64,000 bases of DNA from an uncultured Lachnospiraceae bacterium (GTDB lineage: Bacteria; Bacillota; Clostridia; Lachnospirales; Lachnospiraceae), in NCBI GenBank assembly GCA_910589075.1, contig CAJUSK010000030.1, forward strand, positions 9,831-73,830. The letters are read 5' to 3'. How positions within the stretch are numbered: the stretch's first letter is position 1; each line of letters opens with the position of its first letter. A program made the translations under genes and the position numbers. The notes beneath the pieces were generated by a model. That model searched no databases and had not been told where the DNA came from. It was given only the letters and a program-made list of their open reading frames with translations. Shown here one piece after another: positions 27,564-35,511 of this stretch.

Positions 27564-27592
27564 TTGCGGCTGCGGGCATGAAGTGTTAAAAT
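27564..27592 (+). promoter_or_regulatory. possible sigma-A promoter for feoAB
   Basis: TTGCGG at 27564 and TAAAAT at 27587 are separated by 17 bases, about 45 bases before the feoA start. The match to consensus is moderate. No Fur-type box was recognised by eye. Confidence 0.35.
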
Positions 27593-27638
27593 AGGAACCG
27601 GAAAAAGAATTGACAGAATTGCAGGCAGGAGACAACAG

Positions 27639-27881
27639 ATGACACTATATGACGGAATGGCAGGCGTTACATATCAGGTGGCAGGCGTGTTTGTGGAAGA
27701 AGCAGTGACCCGCAGACTGCAGGCCCTTGGAATTAACGATGGCACGCCTGTGAGGATTTTAAACCGAAAGAAAAAAGGCGCCATGATTATACAGGTGCGG
27801 GGTACCAGACTGGCCCTCGGCAGACATATTTCTTCCTGTATCGAAGTGAAGGAGCAGGAAACAGGGGAGAATGCCTTATGA
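27639..27881 (+). CDS. feoA: ferrous iron transport protein FeoA
   Basis: This 80-residue protein is a single SH3-like FeoA domain: VTRRLQALGINDGTPVRILNRKKKGAMIIQVRGTRLALGRHISSCIEV follows the family pattern of leucine-glycine at the start, a basic central hairpin and a G-x-x-x-A/I-x-I end. FeoA is a small cytoplasmic partner needed for full FeoB activity. Its stop overlaps the feoB start by four bases (ATGA), so translation of the two is coupled. Confidence 0.92.
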   Translation: MTLYDGMAGVTYQVAGVFVEEAVTRRLQALGINDGTPVRILNRKKKGAMIIQVRGTRLALGRHISSCIEVKEQETGENAL

Positions 27882-29896
27882 CAGAAGCAAAGAAACAGAT
27901 CCGGGTGGCATTTGTGGGGAATCCCAACTGTGGAAAGACCACCCTGTTTAATGCAGTTACGGGTTCCCGGTTGAAAGTGGCCAACTGGCCTGGCGTTACT
28001 GTGGAAAAAAAGGAAGGCTATGCGGAATATGAGGACTGCAGCCTGACCATTGTGGATACACCGGGCATTTATTCTCTGACCTGTTATACAATAGAAGAAA
28101 AAGTAACAAGACAATGTGTCATGGATGATGCAGTGGATGTGATTGTAAACGTTGTGGATGCCTCTTCCCTGGAGAGGAATCTGTATCTGACTCTGCAGCT
28201 TCTGGAATTGGGGAAACCGGTGATTCTGGCGCTTAATATGATGGACATTGTGGAAGAGCGGGGGATGGAAATCGACCTTCACAGATTGCCGGAAATGCTG
28301 GGCGGTATACCGGTGGTGCCCGTATCTGCGGCGAGACGGACCGGACTGGGGATTTTGCTCCATGCAGTGGTGCATCATTTCGAAGAAGGAGCCACAGGCA
28401 ATGTTCTCACCTATGGGGAAGAAATCGAACACAAGATTGCCCGGCTGGAAGTGATGATGCAGGCCCGGTTTCCCAATCACGCCTGCATCAGATGGCATGC
28501 CATCAAGCTGCTGGAACAGGATGAGGATGTGATGAACGATCACCCCATGTCCGTTATGGATATTGTGGAAAAAAGCTATGAAAAGGAAATCATCCGGCAA
28601 AAATATGCCTATTTGGAAACGGTTGTTGCGGAAGTGCTTTTCCACAAGGAAAAAAAGGCGGCTTTTACAGATCGAATCGACAGTGTGCTGACACATCCCG
28701 TTTGGGGTGTCCCTATATTTCTGTTAATTATGTGTTTCGTTTTTTTTATGACGTTTATGGTGGGGGATTTTCTCAAGGGAGGGTTTGAAAGTGCCCTGGG
28801 CTTTTTATCCGGGGAGGCAACACGCGGCCTGGTATTTGCAGGATGTGCGCCCTGGTTGATTTCTCTGATTGTGGATGGCATTATTGCCGGGGTGGGCGGT
28901 ATCCTGACCTTTATCCCCAATATTGTCATACTGTTTCTGGCGCTGGCCATACTGGAGGACAGCGGCTATATGTCCAGGGTGGCGTATGTGATGGATACGA
29001 TGATGGGCAGGGCAGGGCTTTCCGGCAAGGCATTTCTTCCTATGGTATTGGGCTTTGGATGCAGCGTTCCTGCCATTATGGCCACACGTGCGCTGGAGAC
29101 GGAACGGGACCGGAGAAAGACCATGCTGATTACGCCGTTTATGTCCTGCTCGGCCAGACTGCCTGTCTACGTGTTGTTTTCGGATATGTTTTTTCCAAAA
29201 TATCCCCATCTGGCCGCATTTTCCATGTATGCCATCGGTATGGCGGTGGCCATTCTCGTGGCACTGGCCATGCGCGGGTGGGAAAAAGGCAGAGCAGGGA
29301 GCGGAGACTGTCTGTTGATCGAACTGCCGGAATATAAACGTCCCAATGGCCGGACCATTGGCATATATGTCTGGACAAAGTTAAAGGATTATCTGGAAAA
29401 AGCCGGGACGACGATTTTCATTGCTTCTATTATTATATGGTTTGTCCTGAATTTTGGTATACATGGTATGGTGGAGAACCCGGCGGACAGCTTTGGCGCC
29501 GTCCTGGGCAGGGGGCTGCTGCCTGTGCTGGCGCCTGCGGGGCTGGATATGTGGCAGATAGCGGTTGCGCTCATTTCCGGTATCTCTGCCAAGGAAGTGG
29601 TCGTGTCCAGCTTTGCGGTGCTCTTTGGCGTGGTCAACGCCAATTCGGAGGCGGGGATGGCGGCCATTATGAACCATATCCATATGCAGAATCCGGACTT
29701 CGGCCCGGTGAACGCCTATGCCCTGATGGTATTCTGCCTGCTCTATGTGCCCTGTGCCGCTACCATTGGCACGGTAAAAAAGGAGAGCGGTTCCTGGAAA
29801 TTTACGGTGCAGATGGTATTGTTCCAGTTGTTCCTGGCCTGGCTGGGAGCCGTACTGGTATACCAGGCGGGCAGTTTGTTGTTTCCCACAGGATAA
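27878..29896 (+). CDS. feoB: ferrous iron permease FeoB
   Basis: The 672-residue protein carries an N-terminal GTPase with G1 GNPNCGKT, G3 DTPG and G4 NMMD, followed by a helical region and a polytopic membrane part with two gate regions. GYMSRVAYVMDTMMGRAGLSGKAFLPMVLGFGCSVPAIMATRALE is the first core, and SGISAKEVVVSSFAVLFG the second. Both keep the conserved cysteine and glycine residues. It imports Fe(II) across the cytoplasmic membrane, which fits an anaerobe. No FeoC gene follows. Confidence 0.95.
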   Translation: MTEAKKQIRVAFVGNPNCGKTTLFNAVTGSRLKVANWPGVTVEKKEGYAEYEDCSLTIVDTPGIYSLTCYTIEEKVTRQCVMDDAVDVIVNVVDASSLERNLYLTLQLLELGKPVILALNMMDIVEERGMEIDLHRLPEMLGGIPVVPVSAARRTGLGILLHAVVHHFEEGATGNVLTYGEEIEHKIARLEVMMQARFPNHACIRWHAIKLLEQDEDVMNDHPMSVMDIVEKSYEKEIIRQKYAYLETVVAEVLFHKEKKAAFTDRIDSVLTHPVWGVPIFLLIMCFVFFMTFMVGDFLKGGFESALGFLSGEATRGLVFAGCAPWLISLIVDGIIAGVGGILTFIPNIVILFLALAILEDSGYMSRVAYVMDTMMGRAGLSGKAFLPMVLGFGCSVPAIMATRALETERDRRKTMLITPFMSCSARLPVYVLFSDMFFPKYPHLAAFSMYAIGMAVAILVALAMRGWEKGRAGSGDCLLIELPEYKRPNGRTIGIYVWTKLKDYLEKAGTTIFIASIIIWFVLNFGIHGMVENPADSFGAVLGRGLLPVLAPAGLDMWQIAVALISGISAKEVVVSSFAVLFGVVNANSEAGMAAIMNHIHMQNPDFGPVNAYALMVFCLLYVPCAATIGTVKKESGSWKFTVQMVLFQLFLAWLGAVLVYQAGSLLFPTG

Positions 29897-29906
29897 AAGC
29901 CTTGAT

Positions 29907-29935
29907 TTTACAATCTCTTTATGTGAAAATAGAAT
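29907..29935 (+). promoter_or_regulatory. sigma-A-type promoter before the hydrogenase gene
   Basis: TTTACA at 29907-29912 and TAGAAT at 29930-29935 are spaced by 17 bases. Transcription would begin near 29942, about 30 bases before the hydrogenase start, allowing the hydrogenase-gltX-helicase run to be expressed apart from feoAB. Confidence 0.5.
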
Positions 29936-29972
29936 ATGAGCATAAAGACTGTACTTTGTGATGGAGGAGTGT

Positions 29973-31466
29973 ATGAGAGGAATTGAGACACAGGTCAGAA
30001 AAATCAGGAGACGTGTATTTAAGGAAATCGCGTCCCTTGCGTATCATTCGGAAAACCTGATTGACGATATGGAAGCGCTGCCCTATAAGATTGTGGACCA
30101 TCCGGAATCTATTTATCGGGAAAGTGTTTATCGGGAACGGGCGATTATCCGTGAGCAACTTCGTCTGGCAATGGGATTGAGCCTGCGCCCGGAGAATGTT
30201 CCTGTGCATGTGACCCAGGGACTGGAAGAGAGCAATATTTCCGAGAAATATTATGAACCGCCGCTGATGCAGGTGATTCCTTCCGCCTGCAATGCCTGCC
30301 CGGTCAATGAATATGAAGTAACTAACAGATGCATGGGGTGTGTGGCGCATCCCTGCAACGAAGTCTGCCCCAAAGGTGCTATCACCATGGTCAACGGCAA
30401 GTCCTATATAGACCAGGACAAATGTATCAAATGCGGTAAATGTAAAGCTGTCTGCCCTTACGATGCCATATCCCATCAGGTCAGGCCCTGTGCGGGTGCC
30501 TGTGGTGTGGGGGCCATCAAAAGCGATGAGTCGGGCAGAGCTGTTATAGATAATGAATTGTGTGTATCCTGTGGACAGTGCATGGTGAGCTGCCCCTTCG
30601 GCGCCATTGCGGACAAGTCTCAGATTTTCCAGTTGATCCGTGCCATGCAGTCCGGAAGAAAGATTATCGCCCAGGTTGCGCCTGCCTTTACAGGGCAGTT
30701 CGGTCCCAAAGTAACACCTGATATGTTAAAAACAGCCCTGAAAGAGCTGGGTTTTGCAGACGTATATGAGACAGCTCTGGGTGCAGATCTGGGAGCTATG
30801 GCTGAAGCGCAACACTATGTGCATGAGGTGGCAACGGGCAATCTGCCTTTCCTGCTCACATCCTGCTGCCCGTCCTGGTCCATGCTGGCCAAGAAATATT
30901 TTCCGGAGACAATCAGCAATATCTCCAATGAACTGACTCCCATGGTGGCGACAGCGCGGATGATCAAACAGGAACATCCGGATTCCAGTGTGGTCTTTAT
31001 CGGTCCCTGTGCTTCCAAAAAACTGGAAGCCTCCAGAAGAACCGTGCGGTCGGATGTGGATTTTGTCATCACATTTGAAGAGCTGACAGGTATGTTTGAG
31101 GCCAAAGGTATCCTGCTGGATGAAATTGCGGCAATGGACGAGCTGAAAGGCGCTACCGGTGCCGGAAGAGGCTATGGAGTAGCCGGAGGCGTTGCAAGTG
31201 CTATCGAAGACTGTATCCGGGAATATTATCCGGATGTGGAAGTCAATATTGAGCATGCGGAGAGCCTTGCGGAATGCAAGAAGATGCTGATGCTGGCCAA
31301 AGTCGGGAAGAAAAAAGGCTGTCTTATCGAGGGAATGGCATGTCCCGGCGGCTGTGTGGCCGGTGCGGGCACCAATATTCCTGTGGCGGCAGCCGCAAAA
31401 GAGGTGGGTAAATTCAAAGCGGCGGCAGAGCAGAAACTGCCGGTTCCCACAGAAACGGAGAATTGA
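29973..31466 (+). CDS. monomeric [FeFe] hydrogenase, ferredoxin-type N-terminus (group B-like)
   Basis: The start is ATG 29973 after GGAGGAG. Residues about 95-215 carry a cysteine-rich set of [4Fe-4S] motifs (CNACPVNEYEV, CMGCVAHPCNEVCP, CIKCGKCKAVCP, CVSCGQCMVSCP). The catalytic domain has the three H-cluster signatures in diverged form: P1 TSCCPSW (Cys298-Cys299), P2 IGPCASKKLEA and P3 EGMACPGGCVAGAG. It is expected to evolve or oxidise H2 with ferredoxin. P2 and P3 differ from the well-studied group A forms and suggest group B. No HydE/F/G maturases are in the window. gltX starts directly after its stop. Confidence 0.85.
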   Translation: MRGIETQVRKIRRRVFKEIASLAYHSENLIDDMEALPYKIVDHPESIYRESVYRERAIIREQLRLAMGLSLRPENVPVHVTQGLEESNISEKYYEPPLMQVIPSACNACPVNEYEVTNRCMGCVAHPCNEVCPKGAITMVNGKSYIDQDKCIKCGKCKAVCPYDAISHQVRPCAGACGVGAIKSDESGRAVIDNELCVSCGQCMVSCPFGAIADKSQIFQLIRAMQSGRKIIAQVAPAFTGQFGPKVTPDMLKTALKELGFADVYETALGADLGAMAEAQHYVHEVATGNLPFLLTSCCPSWSMLAKKYFPETISNISNELTPMVATARMIKQEHPDSSVVFIGPCASKKLEASRRTVRSDVDFVITFEELTGMFEAKGILLDEIAAMDELKGATGAGRGYGVAGGVASAIEDCIREYYPDVEVNIEHAESLAECKKMLMLAKVGKKKGCLIEGMACPGGCVAGAGTNIPVAAAAKEVGKFKAAAEQKLPVPTETEN

Positions 31467-31467
31467 C

Positions 31468-32919
31468 ATGAAAAAGATCAGAACCAGATTTGCTCCCAGC
31501 CCCACAGGCCGTATGCATGTGGGGAACCTGCGGACGGCGCTGTATGCTTACCTGATTGCGAAGCATGCGGGCGGGGAGTTTATTCTGCGTATAGAGGATA
31601 CAGATCAGGAACGTCTTGTGGAGGGTGCGGTGGACATTATCTACCGGACATTGGGTAAAACAGGATTGATACATGATGAAGGTCCGGATCTGGACGGCGG
31701 CGTGGGCCCGTATGTACAGAGCCAGCGGCAGGCCCAGGGACTGTATCTGCAGTATGCCAGAGAACTGATAGAGAAAGGGGAAGCCTACTATTGTTTCTGT
31801 GATAAAGAACGCCTGGCTTCTCTGACAAGGGTCGTGGAGGGAAAAGAGATCAATGTATATGACAAGCATTGCCTTTCCCTCTCAGAGGAGGAGATTGAAG
31901 CGAAGCTGGCGGCCGGTGTGCCCTATGTAATCCGGCAGAAGAATCCCACCACAGGAACGACTTCCTTCCAGGATGAGATATATGGGGAAATTACCGTAAA
32001 CAATGATGAACTGGATGATATGATCCTGATAAAATCCGATGGCTATCCCACTTATAATTTTGCCAATGTGGTAGACGACCATCTGATGGGCATTACCCAC
32101 GTGGTCAGAGGGAACGAATATCTCTCATCCTCCCCTAAATATAACCGCCTGTATGAAGCCTTTGGCTGGGAAGTGCCCATATATGTACACTGTCCCCTGA
32201 TTACGGATGAAGAACACCACAAATTATCCAAACGGTGCGGGCATTCCTCTTATGAGGACTTGACAGAACAGGGCTTTCTGACGGAAGCGATTGTGAATTT
32301 TGTGGCCCTTCTGGGCTGGAGTCCGTCGGATAACCGGGAGATTTTCTCTCTGCAGGAGCTGACGGAAGCGTTTGACTATCACCACCTGTCCAAATCCCCG
32401 GCTGTTTTTGACTACACCAAATTGAAATGGATGAACGGAGAATATATCAAAGCCATGGAATTCGAGCCTTTCTGTGAGATGGCGCTGCCATATCTGAGAG
32501 AAGTGATTTCCAAAGACCTGGATCTGGCTAAAATTGCTGCCATGGTCAAAACAAGGATTGAAGTATTTCCCGATATCAGGGATATGGTGGACTTTTTTGA
32601 GGCATTACCGGAATATGATCCGGAGATGTATTGCCATAAGAAAATGAAAACCACAAAAGAATCCGCGCTGGAAGTGCTTGGGGAACTGGTTCCCATATTG
32701 GAAGCGCAGACAGATTACAGCAATGATGCACTGTATCAGACACTGTTGGCCTATGTGGAGAAAAAGGGCTGCAAGAATGGCTACGTGATGTGGCCGGTGC
32801 GGACAGCCGTATCCGGAAAGCAGATGACGCCGGCGGGCGCCACAGAGATTATGGAAATACTTGGGAAAGAGGAGTCCCTGGCACGGATTCGCAGAGGGAT
32901 CGCACTGCTTGAAGGATAA
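31468..32919 (+). CDS. gltX: glutamyl-tRNA synthetase
   Basis: Start ATG 31468 lies one base after the hydrogenase stop. The 483-residue protein has TRFAPSPTGRMHVGNLRTALYAYLIAK (class I HIGH-type signature, here HVGN), LRIEDTDQERL, and HHKLSKRCGH as the KMSKS-type motif. The C-terminal helical anticodon-binding region is present. It charges tRNA-Glu, and in clostridia lacking GlnRS such enzymes often also mischarge tRNA-Gln. That point is family knowledge, not seen here. The open frame extends 38 codons upstream into the hydrogenase gene, but the conserved N-terminus fixes the start. Confidence 0.95.
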   Translation: MKKIRTRFAPSPTGRMHVGNLRTALYAYLIAKHAGGEFILRIEDTDQERLVEGAVDIIYRTLGKTGLIHDEGPDLDGGVGPYVQSQRQAQGLYLQYARELIEKGEAYYCFCDKERLASLTRVVEGKEINVYDKHCLSLSEEEIEAKLAAGVPYVIRQKNPTTGTTSFQDEIYGEITVNNDELDDMILIKSDGYPTYNFANVVDDHLMGITHVVRGNEYLSSSPKYNRLYEAFGWEVPIYVHCPLITDEEHHKLSKRCGHSSYEDLTEQGFLTEAIVNFVALLGWSPSDNREIFSLQELTEAFDYHHLSKSPAVFDYTKLKWMNGEYIKAMEFEPFCEMALPYLREVISKDLDLAKIAAMVKTRIEVFPDIRDMVDFFEALPEYDPEMYCHKKMKTTKESALEVLGELVPILEAQTDYSNDALYQTLLAYVEKKGCKNGYVMWPVRTAVSGKQMTPAGATEIMEILGKEESLARIRRGIALLEG

Positions 32920-34726
32920 CCTATGTAATTTTAACGCTTCTCAGCGGGAAGCTATCTGCCATGGCGCCGGACCTGCACTTGTGCTTGCAGGTCCGGGCAG
33001 CGGCAAGACTACGGTACTGACCCGGCGTCTGAAATACCTGATTGATACCCTTCATATACCACCGGAGGTCATTCTGGTGGTGACTTTTACGAAAGCTGCT
33101 GCCCGGGAAATGCAACAGCGGTTTCAGGCTCTGATGGAAACAGAGCTGCCTGTCCGATTTGGCACATTTCATGCCATCTATTATCATATCCTGCGGGAAT
33201 ATTCCGGCAACAAACCCCTCACTCTGATACAGGAAACAGAGCAGTTGTCCTGTCTACGCCAGATTTTGTGTCATGAACAGATACAAACAGATCTTGCCCC
33301 TTCTTTTCTGGAAGTGATTGGCAGACTGAAAAATGGCCGGACACAGGAAGGCCCGTCCCCCATAGAGACTGTTTCCTGGGAACAGATAGGCCAGGTGTTT
33401 CAAATGTTTCGGCAGCGCTGCCAGGAAATGGGCAAACTGGATTTTGACGATATGGCCTATGAATGCCTGCAACTCTTTGAAAAAAGACCGGATGTTCTGA
33501 GAACATGGCAGAAACGGTGCCGGTATATTCTGGCAGATGAATATCAGGATGTTTCACCCATTCAGGAACAACTGTTATCAGTGTTGGCACTGCCGGAAAA
33601 CAATCTGTTTCTTGTAGGTGACGACGACCAGTCGATCTATGGTTTCCGGGGTGCGGGGCCGGAGAGTATGCTTTCTTTTCCTGACAAATATCCGAATGCC
33701 CGGCAGATCATTCTGGAAACCAATTATCGGTGCAGGCCGGGGATTATAGAAACCGCCGGAAAAAGTATTGCAGAAAATAAATATAGATTTAACAAAAAAC
33801 AGATTCCGGCCAGAGAAAGTTCCGGCGTGCAGGAAGTGATATGCAGAGGATTTACAGACAGAGACAGGGAAAACCAGGAGATTTTGAATTTGTTACAGGA
33901 TTTAAAGCGCCGGGGAAGCCTTTTGGGGATAGCGGTACTTTTTCGCAAACATGCGGATGGACAGGCTTTGGCCGGACTGCTGGAACGTTTCCGTATTCCC
34001 TGTATACGGGCGGAGCAGGGAAAAACGATAGCGGGACATTTTGTGACAGAAGACATAACCGCATATCTCAGGCTGATCAGCGGGGACCGGACAAGAAAAA
34101 ACTTCTACAGGATTATGAACCGTCCTGTGCGGGGGATTGCCAGAGAGAGCTGCCGGGAAGAACAGGTGGATTTTTACGGGCTGCGGGCATATCATTCTAT
34201 GGAAACAGATGTTATGAATCAAATCCTCAGACTGGAACAGGACTGCCTGCGCGCAAAAGGCATGAGCTTGTATGCCGCCGTGATGTATATCAGAAAACGA
34301 ATGGGCTATGAGACCTGGCTGCAATCCCAATACCAGGGCAGAGCGCTGGAAGCCCACAGGACAGTTTTGCTGCGCCTGCAGGAACTGGCAGGACAGACAG
34401 AAAATCTGAGCCAGTGGGAAAAGAACCTGGAACAGGACACTCGGAAAGCGGGAAAAACAGCCAGAGCAGAGAATCCCGGAGAAGGAGTCCGATTCATGAC
34501 CTTCCACAGTTCCAAAGGACTGGAGTTTGACCATGTAATCATGCCTGATTTAAACGAAGGAACCGTTCCCCATAAGAAGGCTTCCACGGAAAAGGAACTG
34601 GAAGAGGAACGGAGAATGTTCTATGTAGGCATGACCCGTGCCAGAGAAAGACTGTACCTCTTTTACACAACCGGAACAAAAGAAGAACCGGAGACACCGT
34701 CCCGGTTCCTGAAAATTCTTTTATAA
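32909..34726 (+). CDS. short UvrD/PcrA-like superfamily 1 DNA helicase
   Basis: The start is most likely TTG 32909, giving MKDNLCNFNASQREAI, with GAGGG ten bases upstream inside the gltX end; the 11-base overlap implies coupling. SF1A motifs are all visible: Walker A AGPGSGKTT, VVTFTKAAAREM (Ia), LADEYQDVSPIQ (II), VGDDDQSIYGFRGA (III), LETNYRC (IV), MTFHSSKGLEFDHVIMPDLNEG (V) and EEERRMFYVGMTRARERLYLF (VI). At about 605 residues it is shorter than PcrA/UvrD (about 720 or more). It is probably a 3'-5' DNA translocase of repair type; the exact role is unknown. Confidence 0.88.
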   Translation: MKDNLCNFNASQREAICHGAGPALVLAGPGSGKTTVLTRRLKYLIDTLHIPPEVILVVTFTKAAAREMQQRFQALMETELPVRFGTFHAIYYHILREYSGNKPLTLIQETEQLSCLRQILCHEQIQTDLAPSFLEVIGRLKNGRTQEGPSPIETVSWEQIGQVFQMFRQRCQEMGKLDFDDMAYECLQLFEKRPDVLRTWQKRCRYILADEYQDVSPIQEQLLSVLALPENNLFLVGDDDQSIYGFRGAGPESMLSFPDKYPNARQIILETNYRCRPGIIETAGKSIAENKYRFNKKQIPARESSGVQEVICRGFTDRDRENQEILNLLQDLKRRGSLLGIAVLFRKHADGQALAGLLERFRIPCIRAEQGKTIAGHFVTEDITAYLRLISGDRTRKNFYRIMNRPVRGIARESCREEQVDFYGLRAYHSMETDVMNQILRLEQDCLRAKGMSLYAAVMYIRKRMGYETWLQSQYQGRALEAHRTVLLRLQELAGQTENLSQWEKNLEQDTRKAGKTARAENPGEGVRFMTFHSSKGLEFDHVIMPDLNEGTVPHKKASTEKELEEERRMFYVGMTRARERLYLFYTTGTKEEPETPSRFLKILL

Positions 34727-34768
34727 GATTAAGTCCCTGTCCCTGACACCACGGCTGCCAGGGAGAGA

Positions 34769-35092
34769 TTAACCCTCTTCGTCCTCCACAATCTCATCAA
34801 ATTCCGCATTATCCAGGTATTCGTCAAAGACATCGGCAACAATTTCATATTCTGCCTCATCCTCGATATAGGTCAGTTCCGGTTCCGCATCCGGATTATT
34901 TTCATCTTCGTGGTAACGATAGAACCACACTTCTCCGTCCGTATTTTCTCCATTTTCATCCAGAGGAAGAAGGGCGATATAGTCCTGATTCTGCAGAGTC
35001 AGAATCGTAATAATGGCACAGACAACCTTAGAACCATCTTCCAGATCCAGTTCAACAGTCATCTCCTCGTCATTTTCCTTACTCCTACCCAT
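34769..35092 (-). CDS. DUF1292 acidic protein
   Basis: The 107-residue acidic protein starts at the minus-strand ATG (35092-35090), seven bases after GGAAGG. The core MTVELDLEDGSKVVCAIITILTLQNQDYIALLPLD and EVWFYRYHEDE is the DUF1292 pattern common in Firmicutes. DUF1292 genes often lie near RNA or replication genes, but no function is established. It faces the helicase gene tail to tail and has its own clear promoter. Confidence 0.88.
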   Translation of the reverse strand: MGRSKENDEEMTVELDLEDGSKVVCAIITILTLQNQDYIALLPLDENGENTDGEVWFYRYHEDENNPDAEPELTYIEDEAEYEIVADVFDEYLDNAEFDEIVEDEEG

Positions 35093-35130
35093 GCATATAC
35101 CTTCCTTTCGTAATCTTTTAAACATACCTC

Positions 35131-35159
35131 ATTGTACAAAAATATACCCCAAATGTAAA
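35131..35159 (-). promoter_or_regulatory. sigma-A promoter for the DUF1292 gene
   Basis: On the minus strand TTTACA (35159-35154) and TACAAT (35136-35131) are separated by exactly 17 bases, ending about 38 bases before the start codon. Confidence 0.7.
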
Positions 35160-35217
35160 GCCCGATAAAAACTATTGTACAAATTCGCATAAAATCATCG
35201 CGCCCATTCAGGACTTG

Positions 35218-35226
35218 TGGTATAAT
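35218..35226 (+). promoter_or_regulatory. extended -10 promoter element reading toward the GH13-like gene
   Basis: TGG-TATAAT is a perfect -10 hexamer with the TGn extension. A -35 with standard spacing is poor, which is common for extended -10 promoters. Transcription from it would produce a leader of about 280 bases before ATG 35512. Confidence 0.5.
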
Positions 35227-35250
35227 GTCCACGAAAGCAATGAGCAGTGC

Positions 35251-35307
35251 GAAACATGACAGAGACAAACCGGCTGCTTGCAGACAGATTTGCCTCTGCC
35301 ATGTTTC
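35251..35307. repeat. 19-base inverted repeat
   Basis: GAAACATGACAGAGACAAA (35251-35269) is mirrored by TTTGCCTCTGCCATGTTTC (35289-35307) around a 19-base loop. The two mismatches would be U-G pairs in minus-strand RNA, so the folded form is continuous in that direction. Confidence 0.75.
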
Positions 35308-35325
35308 ATAGGGCGAAGCCCGTGA

Positions 35326-35348
35326 GCGCAGGGGCCATGCCCCTGCGC
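35326..35348. repeat. perfect 10-base inverted repeat
   Basis: GCGCAGGGGC (35326-35335) and GCCCCTGCGC (35339-35348) pair perfectly around a CAT loop. No T-run follows, so it is not an ordinary terminator. Confidence 0.75.
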
Positions 35349-35511
35349 GCCAGCACTGCGGAGTAAATCCCCCCACCCCCAGGCTTACAACGAACAAACC
35401 AACGAACAAACCAAATAAACCAGACAACCAAACAAAACAAACAAACCCAAAGGCAAAACCAGAAAACAAACAATGGATTTTATTGACTTACTACGGAAAA
35501 GGAAGACAGCT

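Larger units (their letters stand above)
35227..35511 (+). other. long leader with hairpins followed by a CA-rich unstructured stretch
   Basis: No coding region is supported here. From 35251 to 35348 the sequence folds into three successive hairpins. From 35389 to 35472 it is almost free of T and poor in G (repeats of AAC, CAAA and AACC), so it should be single-stranded in RNA. An ATG at 35473 sits at its end without a ribosome site, while ATG 35512 has a good one. Confidence 0.6.

Noticed and set aside
34739..34765. Terminator between the helicase and DUF1292 genes
   Set aside because: A six-base TCCCTG/CAGGGA pairing exists, but there is no T-run on either strand, so support is too weak to list.
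35059..35469. Minus-strand frame rich in Phe, Gly and Leu through the CA-rich leader
   Set aside because: The hydrophobic pattern comes from the low-complexity CA-rich sequence read backwards. The DUF1292 promoter and start lie inside it in another frame.
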